A stretch of 64,000 bases of DNA, taken from CADCTM01 sp049671305 (GTDB lineage Bacteria > Cyanobacteriota > Cyanobacteriia > Cyanobacteriales > Coleofasciculaceae). Numbering within the stretch: the first letter of the stretch is position 1; each line of letters opens with the position of its first letter. Where the stretch lies: NCBI GenBank assembly GCA_049671305.1, contig JBATUR010000097.1, positions 1 to 64,000 of the forward strand. Direction: 5' to 3'. The translations under genes were made by a program, and so were the position numbers. Shown piece after piece: positions 43,785 to 53,677 of this stretch. The notes under the pieces were generated by a model that worked only from the letters and a program-made list of their open reading frames with translations, was not told where the DNA came from and did not search any database.

Positions 43785-44279
43785 TTAGCGATAATTAGTA
43801 AATTGCAGTGCCACAGGTAAATCTTCTTGCTTCACTCGCGTCATCACTTCTTGTAAGTCGTCTTTCGATTTACTAGAAATCCGCACCACATCTCCTTGAA
43901 TTGAAGCTTGCACCTTTTTAAATTCATCACGAATTAGTTTGGTGATTTGTTTGCCAATTTCTTGACTAATGCCTTTTTTTAGTTTAATTTCTTGGCGGAC
44001 ACGATTACCACTGGCAGATTCGACTTTGCCGTAATCGAAAATTTTCAAGGAAAGATTACGTTTAGCAGCTTTAGTTTGCAAAATTGTCTGAATTGCATCA
44101 AGAGTAAATTCACTATCGGTATTCACGGTAATTGCTTCCTCACCCAATTCTACCGTTGTTTTAGTATCCTTTAAGTCGTAGCGACTGCTAATATCTCTGA
44201 GGGTTTGATCTACGGTATTAACCAACTCTTGTCGGTCAAAATCACTAACAATATCAAATGAAGAAGTAGAAGGAGCCAT
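43785..44279 (-). CDS. YajQ family nucleotide-binding protein
   Basis: A 164-residue protein from ATG 44279, the usual family length; a longer frame from 44321 adds 14 residues without family similarity. It begins SSFDIVSDFDRQELVNTVDQ and contains the two ferredoxin-like halves with NLSLKIFDYGKVE and GDVVRISSKSKDDLQ. YajQ members bind nucleotides or RNA, and some bind cyclic di-GMP as effectors. Given the EAL protein nearby (50.6 kb) such a role is conceivable but not shown. Confidence 0.93.
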   Translation of the reverse strand: MAPSTSSFDIVSDFDRQELVNTVDQTLRDISSRYDLKDTKTTVELGEEAITVNTDSEFTLDAIQTILQTKAAKRNLSLKIFDYGKVESASGNRVRQEIKLKKGISQEIGKQITKLIRDEFKKVQASIQGDVVRISSKSKDDLQEVMTRVKQEDLPVALQFTNYR

Positions 44280-44348
44280 AAAAGTATTTAAATTCGGGTA
44301 TGGTTGGTTTACTGCTAACAACCCACATCCAAATAAATTTGAGGATTG

Positions 44349-44768
44349 TTAGCTTATGGGGTTATTAAGACTCAAAATGCTCAAAACATAGAGAGTGCCA
44401 CTGCAAAGAGAACCGATGGCAAACATTAGCGATCGCGCTAAAGGGATATTAAAAATATAAAATAGCGAATAGAGTAATCGCACCACCACAAAAGCGATCG
44501 CAGCACCAATCGCCAAAGACGAATTTTGACCCGTCACATAAGCCATTAACGCCGCAGGAGCAAAAATTGTAAACGCTTCAAAAGTATTTTCATGAGCCCA
44601 AGTTGCTCGCTTGGCATAGTCGGGTAACTTATCAAACATGGCACGAGGTGCACCCATTTCATAGCCGACACTAATTCGAGCATAACCCACCAACAAAAAT
44701 GGTAGGTAGATCAAGACCATGCCTGCCGCCACACAATAAAGTAAAATCCGAGAATCTTCTAGATTCAT
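44349..44768 (-). CDS. MAPEG family membrane protein
   Basis: A 139-residue protein from ATG 44768 with four membrane helices. It shows the MAPEG pattern: an N-terminal helix, then a loop (GAPRAMFDKLPDYAKRATWAHENTFEAF) and three further helices with RLLYSLFYIFNIPLARS. Eukaryotic members are glutathione-dependent enzymes of eicosanoid metabolism and detoxification. Bacterial ones often lack a known substrate. It lies 3 nt after the preceding DprA-like gene and is probably co-transcribed with it. Confidence 0.85.
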   Translation of the reverse strand: MNLEDSRILLYCVAAGMVLIYLPFLLVGYARISVGYEMGAPRAMFDKLPDYAKRATWAHENTFEAFTIFAPAALMAYVTGQNSSLAIGAAIAFVVVRLLYSLFYIFNIPLARSLMFAIGSLCSGTLYVLSILSLNNPIS

Positions 44769-44771
44769 CAC

Positions 44772-45275
44772 TTAATCAAAATAGAACAATGTAACCAGCT
44801 TACGTTGGTCTTCTGCTTCCTCACAAGTTTTTAGCAGAGTTTTGCTATCGTGAAACGCAAAACAAATGAGCTGCTGACAACGAGAAATAATTTCAGCATT
44901 GCACAAAGCACTCGCTTCACCCAGAGACAAATGATCGTTTTCTGGATTTTCCACCAAATTCATCACATTTTCCAACTGCTTACGAGATTCCCTTGGTTGA
45001 CGCTCCAAACTTTGGGGCAGAATCACAGTTAGTAAACTAGGATCAGCGCGCATAGCGCCGCGAATTGCCGCAGAATTAGTGCCAGTGGCACCAGAAGTCA
45101 TGAGACGATTGCCCTCTAAGATCAGAGCGTAGCTCATCATCTCAATAAGATTTTGATGCGTAATTGGAACATGACGAGAACCCAAGATAGCAATCCGTTT
45201 CGAGCCGGTTTGCTGGATCGTCGCTAGTTCTTGCGCTAGTGTATCAACACCAGAGATGCCTACTGATTGAGTCAA
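44772..45275 (-). CDS. DprA-like Rossmann-fold (SLOG) protein
   Basis: A 167-residue protein starting at TTG 45275, the only start available near the family N-terminus. RIAILGSRHVPITHQNL opens the Rossmann fold and LMTSGATGTNSAAIRGA supplies the second phosphate-binding motif, as in DprA/LOG proteins. It is much shorter than DprA, with neither SAM nor winged-helix domain. Cyanobacterial homologues are annotated as DNA-recombination mediator proteins, but nucleotide sensing or ligand binding is equally likely. Pairs with the MAPEG gene. Confidence 0.78.
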   Translation of the reverse strand: MTQSVGISGVDTLAQELATIQQTGSKRIAILGSRHVPITHQNLIEMMSYALILEGNRLMTSGATGTNSAAIRGAMRADPSLLTVILPQSLERQPRESRKQLENVMNLVENPENDHLSLGEASALCNAEIISRCQQLICFAFHDSKTLLKTCEEAEDQRKLVTLFYFD

Positions 45276-45374
45276 AGATGGTAGGTTAGGCTGAACAACC
45301 CAGCTATATTAACAGAATTGGCGGCTTTTCTCTCACTATTCCCCAGAGAAATCACTCATTTTTCTGGTAGTGAA

Positions 45375-46643
45375 TTATCGAAAAATCAAATCTATGCGAC
45401 GTTGAGCCTGATTTAGCGCTGCTTGCGGAGAACTTTTACCTAGCAAAACCGCTTCAATTGCCCGACCAATACTGTCAGAAATCCGGCTATAATTCGCTAA
45501 AATCGGACGCGACCGCCCAAATTTTGCCTGTTCAATAAATACCTCTGCCTGGGGGTGTTGCTGCAAAAAAGTTTGATAAACTGGGCTTTGTCGCGCCTTA
45601 AGATTTACTGGCAAGTAGCCCGTTTCCGTCGCCCACTGGGTCTGAAATGCCTCAGCAAGCACAAACTCCGCAAAGCTAAAGGCGGCTCTTTCTCGTTCTG
45701 CTGTGGTTTTAAACAAAAACAGATTTTCACCGCCCACAACCGTTGCCTGTCGCCCTCCAGAGGGAATCGGGAAAACATCAAAATCAACACCTGTCTGCTG
45801 CAGTTGTCCCAATGTCCAAGGACCCGACAACTGCATGGCGACTTTGCCCGCCAAAAAGCGATTCATTTCATAACCACGCTCCGGCAATGATAATACTGTT
45901 GAGCCATCATCCATCAAATCGCGCCAAAATTGCAAAGCTGAAGTCGCTTTTGGATTTACCAAATTGACAGTTTGTGTAGAGTCAGTTAATTCGCCGCCAC
46001 CACTCCACAAAAACGGCAACCACATAAATACTGTCCACTCACCTTTGCCCAAGGGTAACAGCATTCCATACTGATCTTTACGACCATCACCATCAGTATC
46101 CTTGGTTAAAGTTTGAGCTACTGAGCGTAACTCTGCCCAAGTTTGAGGCAAATGTGTAATTCCTGCCGCCTTAAACAGCGAGGGACGGTAAAAAATTCCG
46201 GCATTATTTGTGCCAAATGGCACAGACCAAAGTTTATTTTGAAACTGCATCGATTCCAACAAAGCTGGATCAATTTCACTTTTTAGCGGCGACGTGGCTA
46301 AAAAATCATCCAAAGGACGGATGGCATTTAGTGCGACTAGCTGGGCTGTAATTGTTGAATTGAACCACAACAAATCTGGCGGTGCTTTGCCGACAACACT
46401 TGCCAAAATCTTAGGCATTTGTTGGTCTTCTTGTCCGACATACAAAGATGTCACCTGGATTTTGGGATGTTCGCGGTTAAAGCGCTCTACTAACGCCTGT
46501 AGGACATCTCGATTTGCTGGAGGGTTAACGGATTGCCAGAGTGTTAATTGCACTACTCCAGGGTCATTGGGAGAGCTTTGTAGCTGGCATCCGGTTAGGA
46601 GGAGTAGGCAAGCCAATATTAAGCCACGCACTAGTTGTCCCAT
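45375..46643 (-). CDS. Sugar ABC transporter substrate-binding lipoprotein
   Basis: A 422-residue extracellular solute-binding protein family 1. ATG 46643 is chosen because it gives a classical lipoprotein signal peptide, GLILACLLLLTGC with Cys19; the frame upstream to 46784 lacks one. It has the type-1 SBP pattern: VVQLTLWQSV..., WSVPFGTNNAGIFYRPSLF, a calcium-like loop KDTDGDGRKDQYG, and a C-terminal cap. The membrane and ATPase components are not in the window, so the ligand (probably an oligosaccharide) and partners lie elsewhere. Confidence 0.9.
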   Translation of the reverse strand: MGQLVRGLILACLLLLTGCQLQSSPNDPGVVQLTLWQSVNPPANRDVLQALVERFNREHPKIQVTSLYVGQEDQQMPKILASVVGKAPPDLLWFNSTITAQLVALNAIRPLDDFLATSPLKSEIDPALLESMQFQNKLWSVPFGTNNAGIFYRPSLFKAAGITHLPQTWAELRSVAQTLTKDTDGDGRKDQYGMLLPLGKGEWTVFMWLPFLWSGGGELTDSTQTVNLVNPKATSALQFWRDLMDDGSTVLSLPERGYEMNRFLAGKVAMQLSGPWTLGQLQQTGVDFDVFPIPSGGRQATVVGGENLFLFKTTAERERAAFSFAEFVLAEAFQTQWATETGYLPVNLKARQSPVYQTFLQQHPQAEVFIEQAKFGRSRPILANYSRISDSIGRAIEAVLLGKSSPQAALNQAQRRIDLIFR

Positions 46644-47039
46644 TTGGTTAATTGATGCCAGCAGGTATTGTTGAGCAGAAGCGATTCGATTGAGATCAAC
46701 AATACCTGATTCAGAGCTAAAATCGGCTTTTGGTGTTGTAACGTGAGGATTTTTGAGGCATGACAAAATCAGAGTGCGTGGCATTTACACAGTGTATTTA
46801 CATAGCAGCAAGCTAAAAAAATAACCAATAACCCCGTAATTTCCACGAGGGATAGAAAAAACGACCGTGCAACAATTTATGGATTGTCTTCTTAATTATC
46901 GAAACATCACGAATTGAGATTTGTGATGTTGATCAATTAGGAAATGGGGAAAAATGAGTTGATGGAGATGGAAGCTATAAGTAATTTTGTGGCAATTATT
47001 GCAAACAATAGTTTGCCAATTTTGGAGAGGGGAAAACCA

Positions 47040-47426
47040 ATGGCGAAGATTTTGGTGATAGAAGATGAGGAAACTGTCCGAGATAATATTTGGGAACTGC
47101 TAGATGCAGAAGGATTTGAGACGCTAGTCGCTGAAAATGGTTGTATAGGTGTTGAGTTGGCAACTCAGGCACTTCCTGATCTAATTTTATGTGATCTGAG
47201 AATGCCGGAATTAGACGGTTATGGCGTTTTAAAGGCGTTGCGTTCTGATCCCACTACCGCCGCAATTCCTGTGCTATTTGTAACAGCCAGAGCATCCCAG
47301 GCTGAGTTGAGTTATGGCATGGGATTGGGCGCTAATGCTTATATTACCAAACCATTCTCTTTATCTGAGCTGTTGGCTGCGATCGCGCAAGTTCTATCAA
47401 CTCACAAATCTTCGTCGAATAATTAA
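47040..47426 (+). CDS. Single-domain response regulator
   Basis: A 128-residue CheY-like receiver. ATG 47040 follows GGAGAGG; a longer frame from 46944 lacks family support. The acidic pair is VIEDEE, the phospho-acceptor is Asp52 in LILCDLRMPELDGYG, and FVTARAS and YITKPFS supply the Thr/Lys switch. It is the first gene of a four-gene two-component cluster and very similar to the receiver domains of the third and fourth genes, suggesting local duplication. Confidence 0.92.
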   Translation: MAKILVIEDEETVRDNIWELLDAEGFETLVAENGCIGVELATQALPDLILCDLRMPELDGYGVLKALRSDPTTAAIPVLFVTARASQAELSYGMGLGANAYITKPFSLSELLAAIAQVLSTHKSSSNN

Positions 47427-47476
47427 AGTAAACGCCAATATTACCCAAAAAGTTCCATCTTTTTCAGTTGCGACTT

Positions 47477-50400
47477 ATGCTGATTTCATCAAACCTAACC
47501 ATGCACTCAACACCGAAGTTGGACGCAAATCATCAGCTATTAACTATTCAAACCGCTATTATTAACCAACTCGCTCAAGTTATACGGGGCAAATTGGTTC
47601 TCGATAACCTATTGCCAGGTATTAGCGAGCAACTGCGTGATACTCTGCTCCTCAGCGGTGCTCTGATTTTTCGTGCTGATCAATTGGAACCACTAGCTGC
47701 CTCGACGGAGCAACAAAGCTCGGTTTTTTGGTCAATATGTCAAGAGTTTTGTAAGTACTATAGCGATCGCCTAAATCAAGGCAAACTGATACTGCTATCT
47801 GCAACTGAGCGACAACTTCCTTCATCGCTTCGAGACTTAGCCAAACAAGCGAATTTGTCTAATTTGTTGATTGTGCCTCTTTTGCACCGACAAAGGTACA
47901 TTGGCGGTATAGCACTGTATTTGTGTGAGCAAGAACGTGAATGGGTTCCTCAAGAAATTGCTTTTGTGCAGGCGATCGCTGATCAGTGTGCCACAGTTTT
48001 AGCTTTTACTCTCCTAGAAGAACGTTGCCAAAGCGAAGTTCAACGCCGTCAGAAGAGCGAAACTCAGCTCAAGGCTTTATGTAACCAAACTAGTCAATTG
48101 ATCGGGTTGCTGACGCCCCAAGGTATCGTTGTGGAGGCAAATCAGAGAGCTTTGGCTTTTGTGGGATTACCAAAGTCAGAGATTTTGGGGCGTCCGTTTT
48201 GGCAGATGCAGTGGTGGGATACCTCCTCAACTCATCAGCAACAGCAAGAAGCCTTTTCGCAGCGACTATTTCGGGCTATTGCTGCGGCGGCTAAAGGTCA
48301 AGTTGTGCGTTATGAAGCGGATGTTTTGGGTAGAGATGGTAAGGTTGTCACTCTTGATATTGCTTTAAGTCCTCATCATGATGAAATAGAGCAAGTTGTT
48401 TTGTTAGTTTTTGAAGCGAGGGAAATTACCGCATCTAAGCAGGCGCAGTCAGAATTGCAAGAAAGTGTGGCGAGGAATAAGGCACTTTTGGCAGCGATAC
48501 CTGATTTAATTTTACGCTTGACGCGATCGGGTATTTATCTTGATTACAAAACTGTTAGAGAAGAATTTTTAGGCAGACCTCTTCAAGATTGTATCGGCAA
48601 ACATTTGCATCAAGTTTTGCCACGGCAGGTGGCAGGTTTAATTTGGCATCATGTTGAGTTAGCTTTTTTAAGTGATCAAGTTCAAATTGTTGAGTATCAA
48701 TTATCGCTCAATGGCAAATCCTATGACTTTGAAGCGCGTATCGTCAAAAGCGGAGACGATGAAGTTGTGGCGGTTATCAAAGATATTACGGCACGAGTAC
48801 AAGCGCGAGTTGCTTTAGAGCAAACTAATCAGGCTTTGGAAGTGCGAGTGCAAGAGCGTACAGCAGCCTTGAGAGAGTCTAATCATATCTTGAGAGCTGA
48901 GATTGTTGATCGCAAAAAAGCAGAGGTGCGGCGCAGAGAAAGCGAAGAAAGATTTCGTCAGGCTGTACTTAATGCGCCTTTCCCGATTATGATTCATGCC
49001 TGTGATGGTGAAATTGTGCAAATTAATCAAGTTTGGACAGAGCTGACGGGTTATACTCATGCAGAAATTCCGACGATTGCGGCTTGGACAAAAAAAGCTT
49101 CTGGAACCCGTGAAAAGTTCAAACGTTCATTATCTAGAGGTGATGACTCGTTAGAATTTGAGCCAACGACGTTATTATTGCAAAATGAGAATTCTGGAGC
49201 GATTCTTGACGGTAAGTTGTATCAGGTGGATGAGGGAGAATTCCCACTAGTTACCAAAAATGGTGTCCACAGAATTTGGTATTTTCGTTCGGCACCTTCA
49301 GGTTGTTTAATTGATGGTAGAAGCTTGACCATCTCAATGGCGATCGATATTACTGAACGCAAGCAGGCAGAAAGATCACAACGTTTTTTGCATTCTGTTA
49401 CCCAAGCGATTTTTGAGTCTGTTGATTTTCATTCTGCCCTCAAGGTTGCTTTACAAGAAATCTGTACCGCTACAGGTTGGGATATCGGCGAAGCTTGGAT
49501 ACCTAGTGCTGATGGTAGTGTGTTGGAATGTAGTCCGGCATGGTATGGCAGTGAGAGTTTAGAGGCGTTTCACAGCGCCAGCGAGGCGTTGACTTTTGCG
49601 CCCGGTGTCGGTTTACCTGGACGTGTTTGGCAATTAAAACAGGCACAGTGGCGACGGGATATTGCTGGCGAGTCTGATGAAAACTTTTTTCGACGGCAAT
49701 TGGCGCAGCAGGCGGGGCTAAAATCAGGGCTTGGAATTCCACTTTTTACGACTACGGGTGTTTTGGCAGTCCTGGTTTTTTATATGTTTGAATCTCAAGA
49801 TGAAGATGAACGTTTAACTGAGTTGATTTCGGCTTCTACGGAATTAGGAGTAATGATTCAACGCAAACAAGCAGAAGGAGAAGTTCTTAAGGCGTTAACT
49901 AAAGAAAAGGAATTGACAGAACTTAAGTCACGGTTTATTGCGATGGCTTCTCACGAGTTTCGCACTCCTTTAACCACGATTCAATCTTCATCAGAGTTGT
50001 TGGAATATTACAGTCAAGAATGGGTTCATGAGAAAAAAATAGCCCATTTTCATCGTATTCAAACCTCAGTCAAGCACATGACGAAGTTGTTAAATGATGT
50101 GCTAATTATTGGTAGGGCAGAAGCAGGAAAGTTGAGCTTTGAGCCGGCATTGTTAGATTTAGAAAGTTTTTGCCACAATTTAGTTGAAGAATTACAAGTT
50201 AATGATACTCATCAACATACTATTAATTTTAGTTGTGTGCGGGAGCTAGAAAAATCTGCTAATATCGAGCCTTCCTTGGTTGACAAGCTGATTTATATGG
50301 ATGAAACGCTGCTAAGGCAAATCCTGGAAAATTTATTGAGTAATGCCATTAAGTATTCTCCTAAAGATAGCGTTATTGAGTTTGCACTAAGGTATTCGTC

Positions 50401-50626
50401 AACTCAGGCAGTTTTTCAAGTACGCGATCAAGGAATTGGTATTCCTATAAAAGACCAACCACTACTATTTGAAAGCTTTCATCGGGCAACAAATGTTGGA
50501 ACAATTTCTGGCACAGGTTTAGGATTAGCTATTGTTAAAAAATGTGTGGATATCCACCAAGGTAAAGTTGCCATTGAGAGCGAAATCGGGGTAGGCACTA
50601 CTTTTACTGTTACACTACCAACTTAA
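47477..50626 (+). CDS. GAF/PAS multisensor histidine kinase
   Basis: About 1049 residues from ATG 47477; TTG 47468 and ATG 47501 are possible. The order is a GAF domain (roughly 40-185), PAS units (about 210-330, 340-445 and 490-640), a second GAF (650-800), a HisKA with His826 in MASHEFRTPLTTIQSS, and a HATPase (938-1048) with N box ENLLSNAIKYSP, G1 DQGIGIP and G2 GTGLGLAIVKK. No membrane segment. It would phosphorylate one or more of the adjacent receivers. The downstream gene begins 3 nt after its stop codon. Confidence 0.92.
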   Translation: MLISSNLTMHSTPKLDANHQLLTIQTAIINQLAQVIRGKLVLDNLLPGISEQLRDTLLLSGALIFRADQLEPLAASTEQQSSVFWSICQEFCKYYSDRLNQGKLILLSATERQLPSSLRDLAKQANLSNLLIVPLLHRQRYIGGIALYLCEQEREWVPQEIAFVQAIADQCATVLAFTLLEERCQSEVQRRQKSETQLKALCNQTSQLIGLLTPQGIVVEANQRALAFVGLPKSEILGRPFWQMQWWDTSSTHQQQQEAFSQRLFRAIAAAAKGQVVRYEADVLGRDGKVVTLDIALSPHHDEIEQVVLLVFEAREITASKQAQSELQESVARNKALLAAIPDLILRLTRSGIYLDYKTVREEFLGRPLQDCIGKHLHQVLPRQVAGLIWHHVELAFLSDQVQIVEYQLSLNGKSYDFEARIVKSGDDEVVAVIKDITARVQARVALEQTNQALEVRVQERTAALRESNHILRAEIVDRKKAEVRRRESEERFRQAVLNAPFPIMIHACDGEIVQINQVWTELTGYTHAEIPTIAAWTKKASGTREKFKRSLSRGDDSLEFEPTTLLLQNENSGAILDGKLYQVDEGEFPLVTKNGVHRIWYFRSAPSGCLIDGRSLTISMAIDITERKQAERSQRFLHSVTQAIFESVDFHSALKVALQEICTATGWDIGEAWIPSADGSVLECSPAWYGSESLEAFHSASEALTFAPGVGLPGRVWQLKQAQWRRDIAGESDENFFRRQLAQQAGLKSGLGIPLFTTTGVLAVLVFYMFESQDEDERLTELISASTELGVMIQRKQAEGEVLKALTKEKELTELKSRFIAMASHEFRTPLTTIQSSSELLEYYSQEWVHEKKIAHFHRIQTSVKHMTKLLNDVLIIGRAEAGKLSFEPALLDLESFCHNLVEELQVNDTHQHTINFSCVRELEKSANIEPSLVDKLIYMDETLLRQILENLLSNAIKYSPKDSVIEFALRYSSTQAVFQVRDQGIGIPIKDQPLLFESFHRATNVGTISGTGLGLAIVKKCVDIHQGKVAIESEIGVGTTFTVTLPT

Positions 50627-50629
50627 AAA

Positions 50630-52393
50630 ATGTCTACTTCCAAAATGAAAAAGATTTTAGTAATTGAAGATGAAGAATTTGTCCGGGAAAATATTGTAGA
50701 ACTTCTGGATGCGGAAGGGTTTGAGGTATTTGATGCTGAAAATGGTTTGCAGGGTGTTGATCTAGCCAGAATGAAGCTTCCCGATTTGATTTTGTGTGAT
50801 GTAATGATGCCTGGGTTAGATGGTTTTGGGGTACTGGCGGCGCTTCGTAAAGATTCAATTATGGGGGCGATACCTTTTATTTTCTTAACAGCAAAAGCCG
50901 CAAAATCAGATTTTCGTCAGGGTATGGAATTAGGGGCAGATGACTATATTACTAAGCCGTTTACTAGAACTGAGTTATTAGGAGCAATTTCTACACGTTT
51001 GCAAAAACAAGCTACTATAGAAAACCGCTATCATCTAGAGCTTGAGCAAACAAAATCACAGCTTAATTATTTAATTCATAATGACAGCTTAACCAAACTC
51101 CCAAATCGCTTGTCTTTACAAGAGCAATTTAAACAGATACAAGAAAGTAATTTACATACTCAACAACTGATTACATTTTTGTGTATAGGCTTAGATCGTT
51201 TTAACCAAGTTAATGAGAATTTAGGACAGACTGTTGGGGATTTATTACTGCAAGCTGTGGCGGAGCGTCTTAGTAGTTGTGTTGGCAGTAAAAATACCGT
51301 AGCACGTTTAAATGCCGATCAATTTGTGGTGATTTTATCAACAATTCAACATCGCAAAGAAGCGGCTAATTTTGCTCAAGTTATTTTAAATAAACTTTCT
51401 GAAACTTTTAGATTAGCCGAGCAAGAGCTTTTTGTTACGGCAAGTCTTGGTATTGCTTTTTATCCTCGTGATGGTAAGGAAATTGAGCAATTACTTAGTC
51501 ATGCTCATACTGCCATGATTAAGGCAAAACAACAGGGTGGCGATCAGTTTGAATTTTACACTGTTGCCTATAATATTGGCTCCTCAGATCGTCTGGCTTT
51601 ACAAACCAGTCTACGCCACGCCTTGGAGCGCGATGAACTTGAGGTTTACTATCAACCCCAAGTCAATCTTCAAACCGGAGAAATCTTTGGTGCAGAGGCG
51701 CTTGTGCGCTGGAATCATCCAGATAGAGGCATAGTTTCGCCTAATAAATTTATTCCCATTGCTGAGGAAACTGGTTTAATTATACCGATAGGAGAATGGG
51801 TTTTATATACAGCTTGTAAACAAGTTAAAGTCTGGCAAAATTCTGGATTTCCTGATTTACAAATAGCGGTAAATCTATCAAGCAGGCAATTCAATCAATT
51901 AGACTTACGTCAGCAATTGGTGCAAATCTTAATTAAAACAGGCATTGAGTCGAGATTTATTGAATTGGAGCTAACAGAAAGTATGCTAGCTCAAAATACC
52001 GCCGTGGCAATTCGGCGCTTAAATGCCTTAAAAGCACTTGGTGTAAAAATTGCCATTGATGATTTTGGCACTGGTTATTCTTCTTTGAGTTATTTGCAAC
52101 AATTTCCCTTCGATGTTTTAAAAATTGACCGCTGTTTTATCCGTAATATTACGGAAAATGCTAATAATTCGGCAATTACGCAAGCAATTATTGCAATGTC
52201 TAAAAGTTTGAATCTAAAATTAATAGCAGAGGGGGTAGAAACAGAGGCAGAACTTTCTTTTGTATGCCAACATAAATGTGATGGTATGCAAGGTTATTTA
52301 TTTAGTCGTCCCGTCCCAGTCCAAGAGTTTTACAAATTGCTAACGACAGGTAGACGTTTGCCGCTGCCAATTAGTCATAAATTAACTGATTAA
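50630..52393 (+). CDS. Receiver-GGDEF-EAL protein (cyclic di-GMP phosphodiesterase)
   Basis: A 587-residue response regulator. The receiver (7-125) has Asp57 in LILCDVMMPGLDGFG. The GGDEF-like domain (150-310) has LNADQF where GGDEF is expected, so it should not make cyclic di-GMP. The EAL domain (325-575) keeps AEALVRW, NLSSRQF, ELTES, DDFGTGYSS, KID and the late Glu in AEGVETEAEL, all needed for phosphodiesterase activity. It would lower cyclic di-GMP when phosphorylated by the neighbouring kinase. Direct operon partner of the kinase. Confidence 0.94.
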   Translation: MSTSKMKKILVIEDEEFVRENIVELLDAEGFEVFDAENGLQGVDLARMKLPDLILCDVMMPGLDGFGVLAALRKDSIMGAIPFIFLTAKAAKSDFRQGMELGADDYITKPFTRTELLGAISTRLQKQATIENRYHLELEQTKSQLNYLIHNDSLTKLPNRLSLQEQFKQIQESNLHTQQLITFLCIGLDRFNQVNENLGQTVGDLLLQAVAERLSSCVGSKNTVARLNADQFVVILSTIQHRKEAANFAQVILNKLSETFRLAEQELFVTASLGIAFYPRDGKEIEQLLSHAHTAMIKAKQQGGDQFEFYTVAYNIGSSDRLALQTSLRHALERDELEVYYQPQVNLQTGEIFGAEALVRWNHPDRGIVSPNKFIPIAEETGLIIPIGEWVLYTACKQVKVWQNSGFPDLQIAVNLSSRQFNQLDLRQQLVQILIKTGIESRFIELELTESMLAQNTAVAIRRLNALKALGVKIAIDDFGTGYSSLSYLQQFPFDVLKIDRCFIRNITENANNSAITQAIIAMSKSLNLKLIAEGVETEAELSFVCQHKCDGMQGYLFSRPVPVQEFYKLLTTGRRLPLPISHKLTD

Positions 52394-52504
52394 AATGCAC
52401 TGGTAATTACGCTGCCTATCAGAAAGTAAGGAACAATTTTTTTGCTTCCTTACTTAGTTCTTTACAGAAACAATACTGACAATTAATCAATAATAAAATA
52501 GGCA

Positions 52505-53593
52505 ATGAGTAAAATTTTGGTAATTGAAGACGAGCAAGCATTAAGAGAAAACTTAATGTGTTTGTTAGATGCTGAAAATTTTGAAGTTTTCGGCGCGGGT
52601 AATGGTAAAACAGGTGTTGAGTTAGCCAAGTCTCATTTACCTGATTTGATTATTTGTGATGTTATGATGCCGCTACTGGATGGTTTTGGCGTTTTAACGA
52701 CACTAAGATCAATTCCAACAACCACCACAATTCCCTTCATTTTTTTGACAGCAAAAGTTGATAAAACTGACTTGCGTCAAGGTATGGAATTGGGTGCAGA
52801 TGATTACTTAACTAAACCATTTAGCCGCAAAGATTTGCTTGCAGCTATTACAGTTAGATTAGAAAAACAAGCACTAATTAGTCAGCAGCAATCTCAAAAA
52901 CTAGAGGAGTTACGCACTAGTATTGCCTTATCTTTGCCAATAGAATTACGCTCACCTTTAAATAATATTCTTGGTTTTTCTCAACTTCTCGTTGAAGATG
53001 CTGACCAGATGCATTCTCAGGAAATTCAAGAAATGGCACAAATTATCCAAAAGTCGGGGGGACGTTTAGAGCGTTTAATTCAAAACTTTTTGCTATATGC
53101 TGAACTAGAATTAATAGCAACAGTTCCAGAACGAATTGAAGCATTACGCAATAGTCGAATTAGTTCGGCAGCAACGGTAATTAAAGATCTAGCTATCTTA
53201 GAAGCAACTAGGGAAAATAGAGACGCTGATTTACAATTAGAACTGCAAGATTCTACGGCTCAAATTGCTAAAGGTAAACTAGAAAAAATTGTCAGAGAAA
53301 TACTAGATAATGCCTTAAAATACTCGACACCTGGTACGCCAATTCAGATTAATGCCGCTCCTATGGAAGGGAAATACCTTGTTTCAATAACCGATTATGG
53401 TCGTGGGATGAGTGACTCCCAAATTGCTGAAATCGGCGCTTATCGACAATTTGAACGCAAACTTTACGAGCAAAAAGGTTCGGGATTAGGGCTGGTAATT
53501 GTTAAACGCCTTGCTGAACTTTTGGGTGGCGGCTTAACAATAGAAAGTACCCCCAATCAACAAACAAAAGTGCAAGTTGTCATTCCGATTTGA
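52505..53593 (+). CDS. Receiver-kinase lacking the phospho-acceptor His
   Basis: A 362-residue protein with an N-terminal receiver (Asp52 in LIICDVMMPLLDGFG) and a C-terminal kinase core. The H box reads LSLPIELRSPLNNILG with Ile146 where His is expected. The ATP-binding domain appears sound: ILDNALKYSTPG, DYGRGMS and KGSGLGLVIVKRL. It therefore cannot autophosphorylate by the usual route. It may act as a pseudokinase, dimer partner or phosphatase controlled by its receiver. Last gene of the cluster. Confidence 0.9.
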   Translation: MSKILVIEDEQALRENLMCLLDAENFEVFGAGNGKTGVELAKSHLPDLIICDVMMPLLDGFGVLTTLRSIPTTTTIPFIFLTAKVDKTDLRQGMELGADDYLTKPFSRKDLLAAITVRLEKQALISQQQSQKLEELRTSIALSLPIELRSPLNNILGFSQLLVEDADQMHSQEIQEMAQIIQKSGGRLERLIQNFLLYAELELIATVPERIEALRNSRISSAATVIKDLAILEATRENRDADLQLELQDSTAQIAKGKLEKIVREILDNALKYSTPGTPIQINAAPMEGKYLVSITDYGRGMSDSQIAEIGAYRQFERKLYEQKGSGLGLVIVKRLAELLGGGLTIESTPNQQTKVQVVIPI

Positions 53594-53677
53594 CCTAAAC
53601 TGCCATATTAAGGGAAAATTTTCTCGCTCTTTGATAAACTCACAGAAAAGACTCACTCTTCATACCGCTTGGGAACG

